NCBI GenBank assembly: GCA_012719955.1
Contig: JAAXZI010000261.1
Location: 1-48,482 of the forward strand
Direction of reading: 5' to 3'
DNA: 48,482 bases
Source: Phycisphaerae bacterium
Lineage (GTDB): Bacteria; Planctomycetota; Phycisphaerae; UBA1845; PWPN01
In this document: positions 1 to 8,082 of the stretch, piece after piece
How the letters are laid out: each line of letters starts with the position of its first letter
Numbering within the stretch: the first letter of the stretch is position 1
Translations under genes and position numbers: made by a program
The notes under the pieces: model-generated
What the model saw: the letters and a program-made list of their open reading frames with translations, nothing else
What the model was told of the DNA's origin: nothing
Databases searched by the model: none

Positions 1-58
1 CGGCCGGACTCCGTACCGGCCGTCTCTCGGATAAAACGGCCGGTACGAAGCCCGGCCG
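1..58. repeat. Nested palindromic element (two-tier inverted repeat)
   Basis: Positions 12-23 and 36-47 are a perfect 12-bp inverted repeat (core gtaccggccgt / acggccggtac) around a 12-nt loop. An outer pair, 1-7 (cggccgg) with 52-58 (ccggccg), brackets it. The outer arm may extend left beyond the window. The element lies just past the 3' end of the M50 protease gene, so it may terminate or stabilise that transcript, but there is no T-run. A dispersed palindromic repeat is equally possible. The pairing is seen directly; the role is inference. Confidence 0.6.
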
Positions 59-90
59 CTACGAGCCTGCCGTGTAGTGTAAATCACGCG

Positions 91-789
91 TCACCCCAGG
101 TCGATGCCGGCTACGTATTGCATGACGAACTTGAACGGTGGCATGACCAGGTACGACAGCGGACTGAAATCCGTGAGGTTGCCGATCAGCACCAGCCCCA
201 GGATCATGAACGGCCCCATGTGGGCCATCTCCAGGAACCGCCGCTGCGATTCCCCGCGCATGAACTGAAGGCTGATGTGGAAACCATCCAGCGGAAAAAT
301 CGGCAGCAGGTTGAATACCGCCAGGCCGATGTTGATCATCACGCCCATCCAGCACATCTGCAACAGGACCGACCACAACTTCGCGCCTTGTTCCGTGCCG
401 GTCAAGGACACCCCCCACGTGGAAAGGACGCGTATCAGCAGGGCAAACACGATGGCCTGCACCACGTTGCTCAGCGGCCCGGCCGCCGAGGTCACCAGTT
501 GCCCCTTGCGATAGTCGCGGAAGTTCATCGGGTTCACCGGCACCGGCTTGGCCCAGCCGATGGGGGCGAACAGCAGACAGATGGTGCCCAGCGGATCGAG
601 GTGCTTGAGCGGGTCCAGCGTACACCTGCCGAGCCGGTAGGCGGTTGGATCGCCCATGCGCAGGGCAAAGTACGCATGACAGAACTCGTGGACCGTCAGG
701 GCCAGCAGGATGATCGGAACGCGGATCAGCAGATCAACAACGTTATTATTGTCAAACAACTGTTTTATCCGTAAAAGGATCGGCTGCAC
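91..789 (-). CDS. Site-2 protease family (M50) membrane metalloprotease
   Basis: This is a compact, 232-residue intramembrane zinc protease of the M50/S2P group. These enzymes cleave membrane-embedded substrates or act in regulated proteolysis. The zinc site HEFCH lies in the first hydrophobic segment (residues 34-38). The second family signature NLLPIFPLDG is near residues 160-169, where Asp is the third ligand. Several hydrophobic helices surround these motifs and no PDZ domain is visible, which is the short YwhC/Rip3-like form common in bacteria. The GTG at 789 is chosen because the open frame upstream (to 981) would run through the divergent glycosyltransferase gene and is rich in Arg/Ser without conserved character. 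The start is uncertain. The substrate cannot be read from context. Confidence 0.85.
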   Translation of the reverse strand: MQPILLRIKQLFDNNNVVDLLIRVPIILLALTVHEFCHAYFALRMGDPTAYRLGRCTLDPLKHLDPLGTICLLFAPIGWAKPVPVNPMNFRDYRKGQLVTSAAGPLSNVVQAIVFALLIRVLSTWGVSLTGTEQGAKLWSVLLQMCWMGVMINIGLAVFNLLPIFPLDGFHISLQFMRGESQRRFLEMAHMGPFMILGLVLIGNLTDFSPLSYLVMPPFKFVMQYVAGIDLG

Positions 790-844
790 CCCGGTATGAT
801 CAGCGAAACGACGCCGGGATACAGGCCGGATGGAGCCTCTGCCG

Positions 845-2092
845 ATGAGTACGGATTCTAGGATTGCAGAACCCCCGGAGCAAGCGGAGAACCGGGCTCC
901 CATCCGCGCCGCCCTGCTATTGTGGCTCATCTTTGCGGTGGCCCTGGCGATCAAGAGCCTCGTCACCCCCACTCTGCACACGGTGTTCCCGAAGTTCGCG
1001 GCCGGCGCTGAGCACTGGTGGGCCGGGCTGCCGCTGTACGAGGAATACGAGAACCTGGGCCCCTTTCGCTACAGCCCGGCTTTCGCGATTGCGATGACGC
1101 CGTTCGCCTGGCTGGGGCTGGTCTGGGGCGGGCTGCTTTTCGCGCTGCTCAACGTGGGAGCATACGTCTGGGCCGTCCGCCGGCTGGCTCGCGACGTGTT
1201 GCCCGGAGAGTGGCCGCCTGTGCGGGAGGCCATCCTGCTGGCCCTGGCAATGCCGGTGGCCGTGCGGGGATTGTGGAACGGTCAGAGCAACGGGCTGGTG
1301 GCCGCCTGCCTGCTGCTGGCGACGGCCGGACTGGCCCGGCAGCGATGGTGGCTGGCCGCCGGGCTGCTCTCAGCGGCGGTATACCTGAAGCTCTCGCCGC
1401 TGGCCGTGGGGCTCCTGTTTGCAGGCCTGGTCCCCGGGCGGCTGGGCCCACGACTTCTGGGGGCATTGGTTATCGGCGGTTTGTTGCCCTTCCTGACTGC
1501 GTCGCCGGAATACGTTCTGGACCAGTACACCGGCTGGTTCGAACACCTTGTACAGACGAGGCAGAAGCGCTGGCCCAGCTTCCGGGACGCACGCACCTTC
1601 TGGGAATGGGCCGGCATCACGACAAATCTTAGCGTTTACGCGGTGCTCCAGGCCGGTGCGGGGATCACGGCCCTGGGCTGGTGTTGGTGGCAAAAGCGGC
1701 GATGGGACCACAAACCACGGATGTGGCTGACGGCAGCATTAGCGGCGGGGATCGGTTATCTCATGCTCTTTGGTCCGGCCATCGAATCACCCACTTACGT
1801 GCTGATCGCCCCTATCGTCGCCTGGGCAGTCCTGGAGGCATTCGCGACACGATGCGGCCGGATTGTCGCTGTGACCGTATTCGTGCTGATGACCGCCTTC
1901 ATGGACGGTGGAACGGAGCGCGCCCTGGCCAGGCTCACGCCGGCGGCCGCAGTCGGCCTGCCGGCCAGTACGCTGCTGCTGATGTTCTGGCTGATGGCCT
2001 GGGGATGGAGGCAGAGGCCCGGCATGGAGGCGGAAAGTCAAACCCGTGATCGCTACGGCCTGGGCCCGCCGGCGGCAACCCAGCGCCCGTAA
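845..2092 (+). CDS. GT87-family (DUF2029) polyprenol-linked mannosyltransferase-like membrane protein
   Basis: The protein is about 415 residues with roughly ten hydrophobic helices. It fits the GT87/DUF2029 family, whose characterised members are actinobacterial polyprenol-phosphate-mannose-dependent mannosyltransferases acting on the outer face of the membrane. Family features seen are the early loop with [15 protein letters not shown] followed by [10 protein letters not shown], the motif [16 protein letters not shown], and [13 protein letters not shown]. Donor and acceptor cannot be inferred. An ATG at 830 is also in frame. The one at 845 is preferred because GGAG sits 9 nt before it. The gene is divergent from the M50 protease, and its last 40 bp overlap the end of the convergent pseudopilin gene. 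Confidence 0.8.
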   Translation: MSTDSRIAEPPEQAENRAPIRAALLLWLIFAVALAIKSLVTPTLHTVFPKFAAGAEHWWAGLPLYEEYENLGPFRYSPAFAIAMTPFAWLGLVWGGLLFALLNVGAYVWAVRRLARDVLPGEWPPVREAILLALAMPVAVRGLWNGQSNGLVAACLLLATAGLARQRWWLAAGLLSAAVYLKLSPLAVGLLFAGLVPGRLGPRLLGALVIGGLLPFLTASPEYVLDQYTGWFEHLVQTRQKRWPSFRDARTFWEWAGITTNLSVYAVLQAGAGITALGWCWWQKRRWDHKPRMWLTAALAAGIGYLMLFGPAIESPTYVLIAPIVAWAVLEAFATRCGRIVAVTVFVLMTAFMDGGTERALARLTPAAAVGLPASTLLLMFWLMAWGWRQRPGMEAESQTRDRYGLGPPAATQRP

Positions 2093-3012
2093 GTGCCGGG
2101 CTCGCGGTTGAACTTGATGGCGTCCACCAATTGCAGGCGTCCGTCAAAGAACAGTACGTGTCCTCTCCGGTTGTGCCACACGCTGAGGTAGTCGTTCCAG
2201 CTCAACTGGCGGAAGGTAAAGAAGCCGCTGTTGCCATCATTGAGCATCTTGCTGGTGTCGGGCGGCACGGGGAGCCAGTTGGGCACGTCATCGTAGTTTT
2301 GAAACTCTTCAAACATCATGCCCAGGCGGGTGGGCCGGGTGTCGTAGCGGACGCCGTCGTGTACCAGGTTCCTGGGCAATTTGTCCGGGTTGATGAAGTT
2401 GGCGTCGGCGAGGGGATTGGCGAAAGGCTCGCCATACACGCCTCCCTTGTAAGCCTGCACCATTTCATGGGGATGCAACAGACGGACGTAGCTGTGGATC
2501 GGCTTGTCGCCGTACGCGCCGCCGGCGCCGATGGCCCGGCCGCGGCGCCGCAGCGTGTCTTTCGGGCAAAAGTAGACTTCCTTGCTCTTGATGTACTTGT
2601 AGATGTGCCCGAACTCGACCCAGGCACTGGAATCGGTCGGGCGGACGCCGCCGGTTTTGGCATAGAGATTGGGATAGTAATCCACCATCGGGTACGAGGT
2701 GCCCAGGCTGTCCCAGAGCCACCATTCGACGTGCGGGAAATAGTTCTTGTGGTCCGCCGCGTAAAGGAGGTGGCCTTTATACATCTGGTCCAGGTGGGTC
2801 TTGCAGACGGTGGTCTGGGCCAGTTCCCTGGCCTTGCTCAGCGAAGGCAACAGGATGCCGACCAACAGGGCGATGATGGCGACCACCACGAGCACTTCGA
2901 TCAGCGTGAAGGCCGGGGCCGGCCCGTGCACCCTGCCCTGCCGCGCGGAACGCCATCCAGACGTCCGGCCGGGATTCCCCAAATGTCCACCTGCATCGAA
3001 GTTCATGGCCAC
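2053..3012 (-). CDS. Pseudopilin-like protein with prepilin cleavage motif and H-X9-DG signature
   Basis: The N-terminus carries a type IV prepilin/pseudopilin signal: a hydrophilic stretch, then [16 protein letters not shown] at about residue 35, with the conserved Glu at +5 after the predicted cleavage. A soluble domain of about 270 residues follows. The C-terminus contains [12 protein letters not shown], the H-X9-DG spacing typical of the large planctomycete pseudopilin families (DUF1559-type relatives). Planctomycetes encode many such paralogs, presumably displayed by a type II secretion or pilus-like apparatus; individual roles are unknown. The first codon is GTG at 3012 with an ATG two codons later at 3006, and neither has a strong ribosome-binding site. 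It starts 26 bp after the bioA stop on the same strand, so co-transcription is possible. Confidence 0.85.
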   Translation of the reverse strand: MAMNFDAGGHLGNPGRTSGWRSARQGRVHGPAPAFTLIEVLVVVAIIALLVGILLPSLSKARELAQTTVCKTHLDQMYKGHLLYAADHKNYFPHVEWWLWDSLGTSYPMVDYYPNLYAKTGGVRPTDSSAWVEFGHIYKYIKSKEVYFCPKDTLRRRGRAIGAGGAYGDKPIHSYVRLLHPHEMVQAYKGGVYGEPFANPLADANFINPDKLPRNLVHDGVRYDTRPTRLGMMFEEFQNYDDVPNWLPVPPDTSKMLNDGNSGFFTFRQLSWNDYLSVWHNRRGHVLFFDGRLQLVDAIKFNREPGTYGRWVAAGGPRP

Positions 3013-3038
3013 GACTTTACCCGTCGGCGGTTGGATGC

Positions 3039-4457
3039 CTACTCCAGGCCATCACTTGCGGCTTCGCGAAGACCCCGGCTCACTCCATCGACGCAGTATT
3101 CTATCACCTTCAGCAGATAATCCAAATTCTCGATTGAGATCACAAGCGGCGGCATGATGACCAAAACGTCCGCCAGCGGGCGCAGGATAACGCCATGTTC
3201 TCTGGCCCGCGCACAGACCTGCGCCCCCACTTGCATCCCGTACGTATACCCTTTGCGCGTGGTCTTGTCGCAGACCAGTTCAACCCCGGCGATCAGACCA
3301 CACTGCCGGACGTCACCGACCAGCGGGTGGCTGGCTAAATCTTTCAGGCCCAGGCGCAACCGCTCAATTTTGACCGGCAATTGTTCCAGAATCCGTTCAG
3401 ATTCGAACAGGTCCAGGGAGGCCAGGGCCGCCGCACAGGCCAGTGGATTGCCCGTGAAGGTGTGGCCGTGATAGAAGGTCCGTCCGCTGTCTATCGGACC
3501 CAGGAAAGCATCAAAAATTTCCTGGGTTGCCAGGGTGGCGGCCAGCGGTAGATAGCCGCCGGTCAGGCCTTTGGAGAGGCACAGCAGGTCCGGCGACACC
3601 CCCTCGTGCTCACAGGCGAACATGCGCCCGGTTCGGCCGAAGCCGGTTGCGACTTCGTCGGCGATCAGCAGGGTCCGATACTGGTCGCACAGCTCGCGGA
3701 CCCGCCGGAGATACCCCCGCGGCGCAGTGATCATCCCTCCAGCGCATTGCACAAGCGGCTCCACCACGACGGCGGCCACGCGCCCGGCATGGCGTTCCAG
3801 CAGGGCGCCCAGTTCGTCGGCACAGGCCATGCCGCAGCTTTCAGGGCTCTTGCCCAGGGGGCAGCGGTAGCAGTACGGCGAAGGGGCAAAATGCGTCTCA
3901 AAGAGCATGGGGCGATAGACGCGGTGGAAAAGGTCGATGCCCCCGACGCTGACGGCCCCGACGGTATCGCCGTGGTAGGCGTTCCGGAGAGCAATGAAGC
4001 AATCGCGCCCCTCGTGGCCGCGGTGCCGCCAGTAGGCGAAGGCCATCTTGCAGGCGACCTCCAGGGCGGTGGAACCATCGTCAGAGTAGAACACCTTGGC
4101 CAGCCCCGGCGGCGCGATCTCAATGAGCCGGCGGGCCAGTTCGATGGCCGGCGGCGAGGCGAGGCCAAGCTGGGTGGAGTGCGCCACTTTCCCGAGCTGT
4201 TCAATGATGGCCCGGTCGATCTCCGGCCGCCGATGCCCGTGGACGTTGCACCACATGCTCGAATGGCCGTCGATGTATCGTCGGCCGTCCGCGCCGATCA
4301 AGTATTCCCCTTCTCCGCCCACGATGACCAGAGGATCGACCTGATTCCAGAGTGAGTGCTGGGTGAACGGATGCCAGACGTACCGGCGGTCGAGTTCGAT
4401 CAGCCGGCGGTTTTCCTCGTCGGTCAGGGCTTTCGGTATGGGGGAATCGGTCCTCAT
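3039..4457 (-). CDS. bioA: Adenosylmethionine-8-amino-7-oxononanoate aminotransferase
   Basis: A PLP-dependent class III aminotransferase that makes 7,8-diaminopelargonate from 8-amino-7-oxononanoate and S-adenosylmethionine in biotin synthesis. BioA-specific features are [10 protein letters not shown] near the start, [13 protein letters not shown], the cofactor region [31 protein letters not shown], the Asp of [15 protein letters not shown], and the Schiff-base lysine in [15 protein letters not shown]. The HPFTQ motif and the YCYRCPLG segment separate it from ornithine or GABA aminotransferases. An ATG at 4520 is in frame, but the 21 extra residues look non-conserved, so 4457 is used. No other biotin gene is adjacent, so the pathway must be scattered. 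About 472 residues, slightly longer than the E. coli enzyme. Confidence 0.93.
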   Translation of the reverse strand: MRTDSPIPKALTDEENRRLIELDRRYVWHPFTQHSLWNQVDPLVIVGGEGEYLIGADGRRYIDGHSSMWCNVHGHRRPEIDRAIIEQLGKVAHSTQLGLASPPAIELARRLIEIAPPGLAKVFYSDDGSTALEVACKMAFAYWRHRGHEGRDCFIALRNAYHGDTVGAVSVGGIDLFHRVYRPMLFETHFAPSPYCYRCPLGKSPESCGMACADELGALLERHAGRVAAVVVEPLVQCAGGMITAPRGYLRRVRELCDQYRTLLIADEVATGFGRTGRMFACEHEGVSPDLLCLSKGLTGGYLPLAATLATQEIFDAFLGPIDSGRTFYHGHTFTGNPLACAAALASLDLFESERILEQLPVKIERLRLGLKDLASHPLVGDVRQCGLIAGVELVCDKTTRKGYTYGMQVGAQVCARAREHGVILRPLADVLVIMPPLVISIENLDYLLKVIEYCVDGVSRGLREAASDGLE

Positions 4458-4775
4458 GCGGCGACACTCTAGCAGCGACCGGAAAGCCTGGCAAAGGCCG
4501 AAACCGGTCCAACTTCGCACCTGGCGATATTCGTCATAAATATAGCATCAGATCGCCTTTAGATTTCTGCATGGTCATCGCGCTCGAAGACGTGAACCCG
4601 GTTTCACAGCATCCTGGCCCCCCTCCGGGAGACCCCCTGCCGCCGGCGAGCTTCCGATGCTGCCCCGGATCCGGTTTATCCGCTGAGCCGAGGATTTTCA
4701 TTGACAGCCGAACTACCTCTCTGGTATTCTAATTTAGCAGAATGCGACGGACGGCTTTGCGCCCGGAGGGACAAG
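4458..4775. other. Intergenic region between bioA and the M56 gene
   Basis: About 320 bp with no convincing gene apart from the leader ORF that starts at its right end. It contains the promoter at 4701-4730. The left part is the upstream region of bioA and includes an AT-rich patch around 4533-4560. The middle (4600-4680) is C-rich with no pattern I could resolve. Confidence 0.5.
4701..4730 (+). promoter_or_regulatory. Sigma-70-type promoter for the M56 transcript
   Basis: A perfect -35 box ttgaca (4701-4706) and a -10 box tattct (4725-4730) are separated by 18 bp. An imperfect dyad with 5-bp arms, attct (4726-4730) and agaat (4739-4743), overlaps the -10 and likely start site. That is where a repressor could bind. 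M56 (BlaR1-like) genes are often controlled by a BlaI/MecI repressor, but no such gene is in the window and the dyad is not a recognisable BlaI box. Confidence 0.55.
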
Positions 4776-4865
4776 ATGGGCGTGGAGAACCTGTTTCCTA
4801 CCTTTACCATGGGGTACCCGAGCGGGCCTGCCAAAGCGGGATTTGAATCATGGACACACGGATAA
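4776..4865 (+). CDS. Possible 29-codon leader peptide coupled to the M56 gene
   Basis: A short ORF of 29 codons beginning MGVENLFPTFTMG. It has the best ribosome-binding site in this region: ggaggg at 4765-4770, 5 nt before the ATG. Its TAA (4863-4865) overlaps an in-frame ATG of the M56 gene (4865-4867) as TAATG, the classical arrangement for translational coupling. It does not resemble BlaI or any family I know. Either it is a real leader controlling M56 translation, or it is the remnant of a truncated upstream gene. The coding claim rests only on the signal and the overlap. Confidence 0.35.
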   Translation: MGVENLFPTFTMGYPSGPAKAGFESWTHG

Positions 4866-6211
4866 TGAATTCCGGGTATTGGCTCGTGGCCGGCTGGACC
4901 ATGCTGCATTTCCTCTGGGTGGGAGTGGTCATCGGCCTGTTCGCGACTGCCGGCCGGCTGGTCCTGAGTTCGGCACAGCCCGTGGTGCGATATACGTTCG
5001 CCCTGGGCTGTCTCGTGCTGCTCGCGCTCGCGCCTCTGGCCATTGGGGTCGTGGTGGCCAACGATAACCCCACCCCGATCGTAACCGTCCGCTCGGACGG
5101 CCTTTCCTTGCCCAGAGAGGGGCCGGACGAGGCCCTCGGCCTGACGCTATCCGCGACCACCACAGGCCGGCCCGTGGATGCCGGCTCCGCCGCGGCGCCC
5201 TCGCTGCTTTCGTTGGCAAAAGAAGCCGCGTTCACCGCCGTTCGATATCTGCCGTGGGTCTGGCTGACCGGCTCGCCACTGGCGTTCCTGCTGGTAATCA
5301 CCGGCCTGGCCGGAGCGGAACGTCTTGGCCGCCAAAGCACCTTGCTCACCACCGGCATCGTGCCCGATACCTGCCAGCGTCTGCTTGGGGCGCTGTGCAT
5401 GACGCGGCGCGTGGCCGTCGGCGTCTGCCACCGCCTGAAGAGCCCGGTGCTCATCGGTATACTGCGCCCGATCATTCTGCTGCCCCCCGCCGCACTGGCC
5501 GGTTGGAGCCCCGAGCAGCTCGAAATGGTCCTGCTTCACGAACTCGCCCATGTCCGCCGATGGGACAACCTGGTCAACCTCTTCCAGCGGATCGTCGAGT
5601 CCATCCTGTTCTTCCATCCCGTGGTGTGGCTGGTTTCGGAATGGGTGCGTGCCGAGCGCGAACACTGTTGCGATCAGGTGGTGCTCGCGTACACCCGCCA
5701 GCCGCGAGCCTACGCCGAGTTGCTGGCAGGCATGGTCCTGCCGATCTCCGAACACGCCGCCTTCGCGGCCATGGGCGAGGCGAATGTCGTCGCCCGCATT
5801 CGCCGCGTGCTGAAGCTGAGGGACGAAACCATGAAGCTGTCGCGCAAGGCGGTCAGCTTGGCAGTGTGCGTTCTTCTGGTCAGCGCGGCACTCGTGGGCA
5901 TCTCCACCCGGATTTCCACGGCCTCATCGAGCTGGTTGCAAAGCATCATGTTTGGCCAGGACCGCGACCCCTCGCTCGAACGGGACCCTGGCATCAATGA
6001 GCCGCCGGCCAGGCCGGAACCTTCCAATGCCTCGCCGTGCGAGCCGATCGCGCAAGATATCGCGCCCCAACCAGCTCCGGAGAGCGTGGTCACGCTGCGT
6101 CTCCTGGATCAAGACGGCAACCCGGTCGAGGGCGTCAATCTCGCCCTTCGAACCCGGTGGACAGGCGGCAACCGCAATTCTACTGTCGTCGCACCGAGCC
6201 GCAGGACCTGA
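4865..6211 (+). CDS. M56-family (BlaR1-like) membrane metallopeptidase, N-terminal part of a frameshifted gene
   Basis: The N-terminus has four hydrophobic segments with the zinc-protease motif HELAHVRRWDN (HELAH at residues 225-229 from this start), then HPVVWLVSEWVRAEREHCCD. These are hallmarks of peptidase family M56, known from the beta-lactam sensors BlaR1/MecR1. A further hydrophobic segment near residue 340 leads to a periplasmic part that begins a carboxypeptidase-regulatory-like fold (LRLLDQDGNPVEGVNL). The frame ends abruptly at 6211, while homologous-looking sequence continues in another frame (next entry). An ATG at 4850 is also possible. 4865 is chosen because of the TAATG overlap with the leader ORF. 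No penicillin-binding domain or BlaI partner is present, so a role in antibiotic sensing should not be assumed. Confidence 0.8.
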   Translation: MNSGYWLVAGWTMLHFLWVGVVIGLFATAGRLVLSSAQPVVRYTFALGCLVLLALAPLAIGVVVANDNPTPIVTVRSDGLSLPREGPDEALGLTLSATTTGRPVDAGSAAAPSLLSLAKEAAFTAVRYLPWVWLTGSPLAFLLVITGLAGAERLGRQSTLLTTGIVPDTCQRLLGALCMTRRVAVGVCHRLKSPVLIGILRPIILLPPAALAGWSPEQLEMVLLHELAHVRRWDNLVNLFQRIVESILFFHPVVWLVSEWVRAEREHCCDQVVLAYTRQPRAYAELLAGMVLPISEHAAFAAMGEANVVARIRRVLKLRDETMKLSRKAVSLAVCVLLVSAALVGISTRISTASSSWLQSIMFGQDRDPSLERDPGINEPPARPEPSNASPCEPIAQDIAPQPAPESVVTLRLLDQDGNPVEGVNLALRTRWTGGNRNSTVVAPSRRT

Positions 6212-7233
6212 GATCCGGGCCGGATGGAACAGCCCGGCTGCCTTGGACATGGTTCCAAAACCCGCTCACGGAAGCGGGCACGCCCGTGCTGGCCATGCAT
6301 ACCGAACGAGGATTGGGGGCGACGATCCTGATCCCCAGGGACAGCCATGACCGCGAATGGAGCGTGCTGCTCCACCCGCTGTGCCGCGTGAGTTTTCGCC
6401 TGATCAGTTCAGCGCTGCTGGACATGGGCTTCCCCCTCGCCCAGACCAAAGGACACATCCTGGTCCGGCAAAACGATGAGATACCGCTCTTCGAGCAGCT
6501 TAAAACTCAGGCTGCTCCCGACGGCACGCCTTACGAGTTCGAGTACCTGCTGCCGCCCGGCAACTACTGCACGTGGTTCTTCGGCGACGCGGACGGGCGG
6601 CCGGAAACACGGCAGGTGCGCATCGCATTCGACGTCGTCCCCGGCCAGGAGAGCCTGGATTTAGGTACCATCGATCTGCCGCCGGCGCAATACTCGTTCT
6701 TCTACGGCAAGCCCGCCCCCGAATTCGTCCAACTCAAGGACATCCGGACCGGCCGGCCCGTGAGCCTCGCCGCGATGCGGGGCAAGGTGGTGCTCGTGGC
6801 CTTCACGCCGGCCTATTCCTGTGTGAAGGACAAGCTGCAGGGCTTGTACGAGCGATACAAATCCGCGGGGCTGGAGGTAGTTCTCATCCACAGTCCTGAC
6901 ACCGCCCCTTCCGCCCTCGAAGGCGATCCCGACCGCACACAGATTATCGAGGCGGTTGACGGCGGCGCTCCGACCGGAAGACACAAGCCCGGATCCATCT
7001 CGGGCACGACCGCCGCGGCCTATGGCCTCGAAACCGGTGACGTGATGTTTCTGATCGATCACGACGGCCGGATGCTTCAACGGATAAGGCTGGAACGGCC
7101 GGTTACGAAAAATGTTCTGGAGCGAGCCCTGGGCCTGCTGGACGCGGAAGCCATGCTGCTGGAAGCCGACTTCAATGCGTTGCGGTACGTGAAGCACGTG
7201 GATTACATCCGCCTGTCGGGCCACGCGGGGTGA
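6172..7233 (+). pseudogene. C-terminal regulatory-like plus redoxin part of the M56 gene, displaced by a frameshift
   Basis: Beginning near 6172 in a frame one base behind the M56 ORF, the protein continues the interrupted domain (SGPDGTARLPWTWF). It then has a beta-rich segment and a thioredoxin-like/redoxin domain starting near 6710 (PAPEFVQLKDI, GKVVLVAFTPAYSC). The usual CxxC is reduced to one Cys (AYSCV), so classical disulfide exchange is unlikely. The join is probably at the aattc near 6175, where one missing T would restore a single ORF of about 790 residues. M56-regulatory-redoxin fusions fit planctomycete proteins. If it is expressed separately, ATG 6295 is a possible start. The open frame reaching back to 6037 is only a shadow. 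Whether the break is real or a sequencing error cannot be told here. Confidence 0.65.
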
Positions 7234-7277
7234 AGTTGGAACTGAGATGCGAGAACTGAGACGTGAGAACTGAGAGG
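7229..7277 (+). repeat. Heptamer repeat array at the end of the M56/redoxin gene
   Basis: Seven consecutive 7-bp units: ggtgaag, ttggaac, tgagatg, cgagaac, tgagacg, tgagaac, tgagagg, with a stronger 14-bp higher-order period. The first unit contains the TGA stop (7231-7233) of the preceding gene. Confidence 0.7.
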
Positions 7278-7576
7278 ACGATGGAGGCCGCAGATGGCCA
7301 CCACTTCCGAGACAGATCAACTGATCTGGCCGCCGTGCAGTCGAGAACAGACAGTACCACGTCGGGCTTGTCGCAGCTCGATTCCGTCGTTCGCTTCCGT
7401 CTGGGGCCATGTGGCGACCCAGAGCAGCAGCGTTACAGTCAGTGCGACCCACGGCCGTCCGTACCCCGCTTCGGCACCGACGTGCCACACTCGGACCAGA
7501 CACCGCTCACGCTGCCGGTGAAGATGTGGACGCAATACCGGCAGGTGTCCGCGTTCGTCGAGGAAGCGAATCTCAC

Positions 7577-7677
7577 GCCGCCCCTCACGGGGCGGCAAAC
7601 ATGGCGCGGGTCGCTCTAAACCACGGGTTCCGCTTCGCTCCACCCGTGGCTACTCTCTCCTCGCCCCTGCGGGGCGA
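7577..7677 (-). repeat. Three-hairpin dispersed element, copy 1
   Basis: Read on the minus strand: hairpin A (7677-7661, tcgcccc/ggggcga), a conserved linker containing gagagtag, hairpin B (7649-7621, arms ccacgggt and acccgtgg around a loop with agcgaagcgg), then hairpin C (7596-7577, gccgcccc/ggggcggc). The same order, linker and loop recur at 11707-11805 and 27933-28019. The stem sequences differ between copies while pairing is kept, apart from hairpin B of copy 3. Confidence 0.75.
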
Positions 7678-7970
7678 ATCCGTCGCCTGCGAGCGAACCC
7701 GTCGCCTGCGAGCGAACCCGGCGTATGTGGGACAAACCCGTCGTTTGCGAGCAGACCCGTCATATGCGGGACAAACCCATCGCCTGCGGGCCGATACGTC
7801 GTACGTGGGGCGAAGAGCGGACCCGTCGTATGCGGGGCGGACCCATCGCCTGCGAGCGGACACGTCGTATGCGGGGCAGACCCGTTGCTTGCGAGCGGAG
7901 CCGTTGCTTGCGGGGCGGACCGTTGATTGCGGACAGAGCCGTTGCTTGCGGGGTAAACCCTCGCTTGCGC
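7678..7970. repeat. Degenerate tandem array of about 19-bp units
   Basis: Roughly 14 contiguous units of 18-21 bp, consensus close to cgaacccgtcgcctgcgag on the plus strand. Alternate units end in gcgag or gcgggg, giving a 38-39-bp higher-order period. Units drift in sequence, and one extra insertion lies near 7812-7822. There are no unique spacers, so it is not a CRISPR array. It directly abuts the dispersed element and ends 100 bp before addB. Confidence 0.75.
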
Positions 7971-8068
7971 TACGGGTTCGTGAGGCCGTCCTGAAAACTG
8001 GGGCACGAGGCCAACTAGGGGACACACCCTAATCCGGTTTCTACCCTAGCGTGCCGGCGGGCGGTTCG

Positions 8069-8082
8069 TATAATCGCCTTCA
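8069..8082 (+). promoter_or_regulatory. -10 box placed for leaderless addB transcription
   Basis: A consensus tataat occupies 8069-8074 and the addB ATG starts at 8082, 7 nt downstream. A transcript starting the usual 6-8 nt after the -10 box would begin at or next to the start codon. There is no ribosome-binding site, which fits leaderless initiation. The -35 region (around 8046-8051) is not recognisable. Confidence 0.5.

Larger units (their letters stand above)
7234..8081. other. Repeat-rich intergenic region of about 850 bp
   Basis: No reliable gene. From left to right it holds the heptamer array (7229-7277), about 300 bp of unassigned sequence, a three-hairpin dispersed element (7577-7677), a degenerate tandem array (7678-7970) and the addB promoter. 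Several frames stay open across it, but the peptides are Arg/Ala/Pro-rich and mirror the DNA repeat. On the minus strand (7317-7580) one frame encodes a hydrophobic stretch, ALTVTLLLWVATW, which might be the end of a decayed small membrane-protein gene; I cannot support it further. Confidence 0.6.

Noticed and set aside
4701-4865. BlaI/MecI repressor gene or operator before the M56 gene
   Set aside because: The only ORF there is 29 codons and unlike BlaI, and the dyad at the promoter does not match the known BlaI operator core.
7317-7580. Possible minus-strand membrane-protein fragment (contains ALTVTLLLWVATW)
   Set aside because: One hydrophobic stretch only. The upstream part runs into the dispersed element, there is no start signal, and no family is recognised.
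7678-7970. CRISPR array
   Set aside because: Units of about 19 bp are contiguous and degenerate with no unique spacers, and there are no cas genes in the window.
7409-8032. 207-codon open frame with a repeated RLRAD/SYAGQT-type peptide
   Set aside because: The peptide periodicity is simply the 19-bp DNA repeat read in frame. Other frames and the other strand are open too, and no start signal or signal peptide is present.
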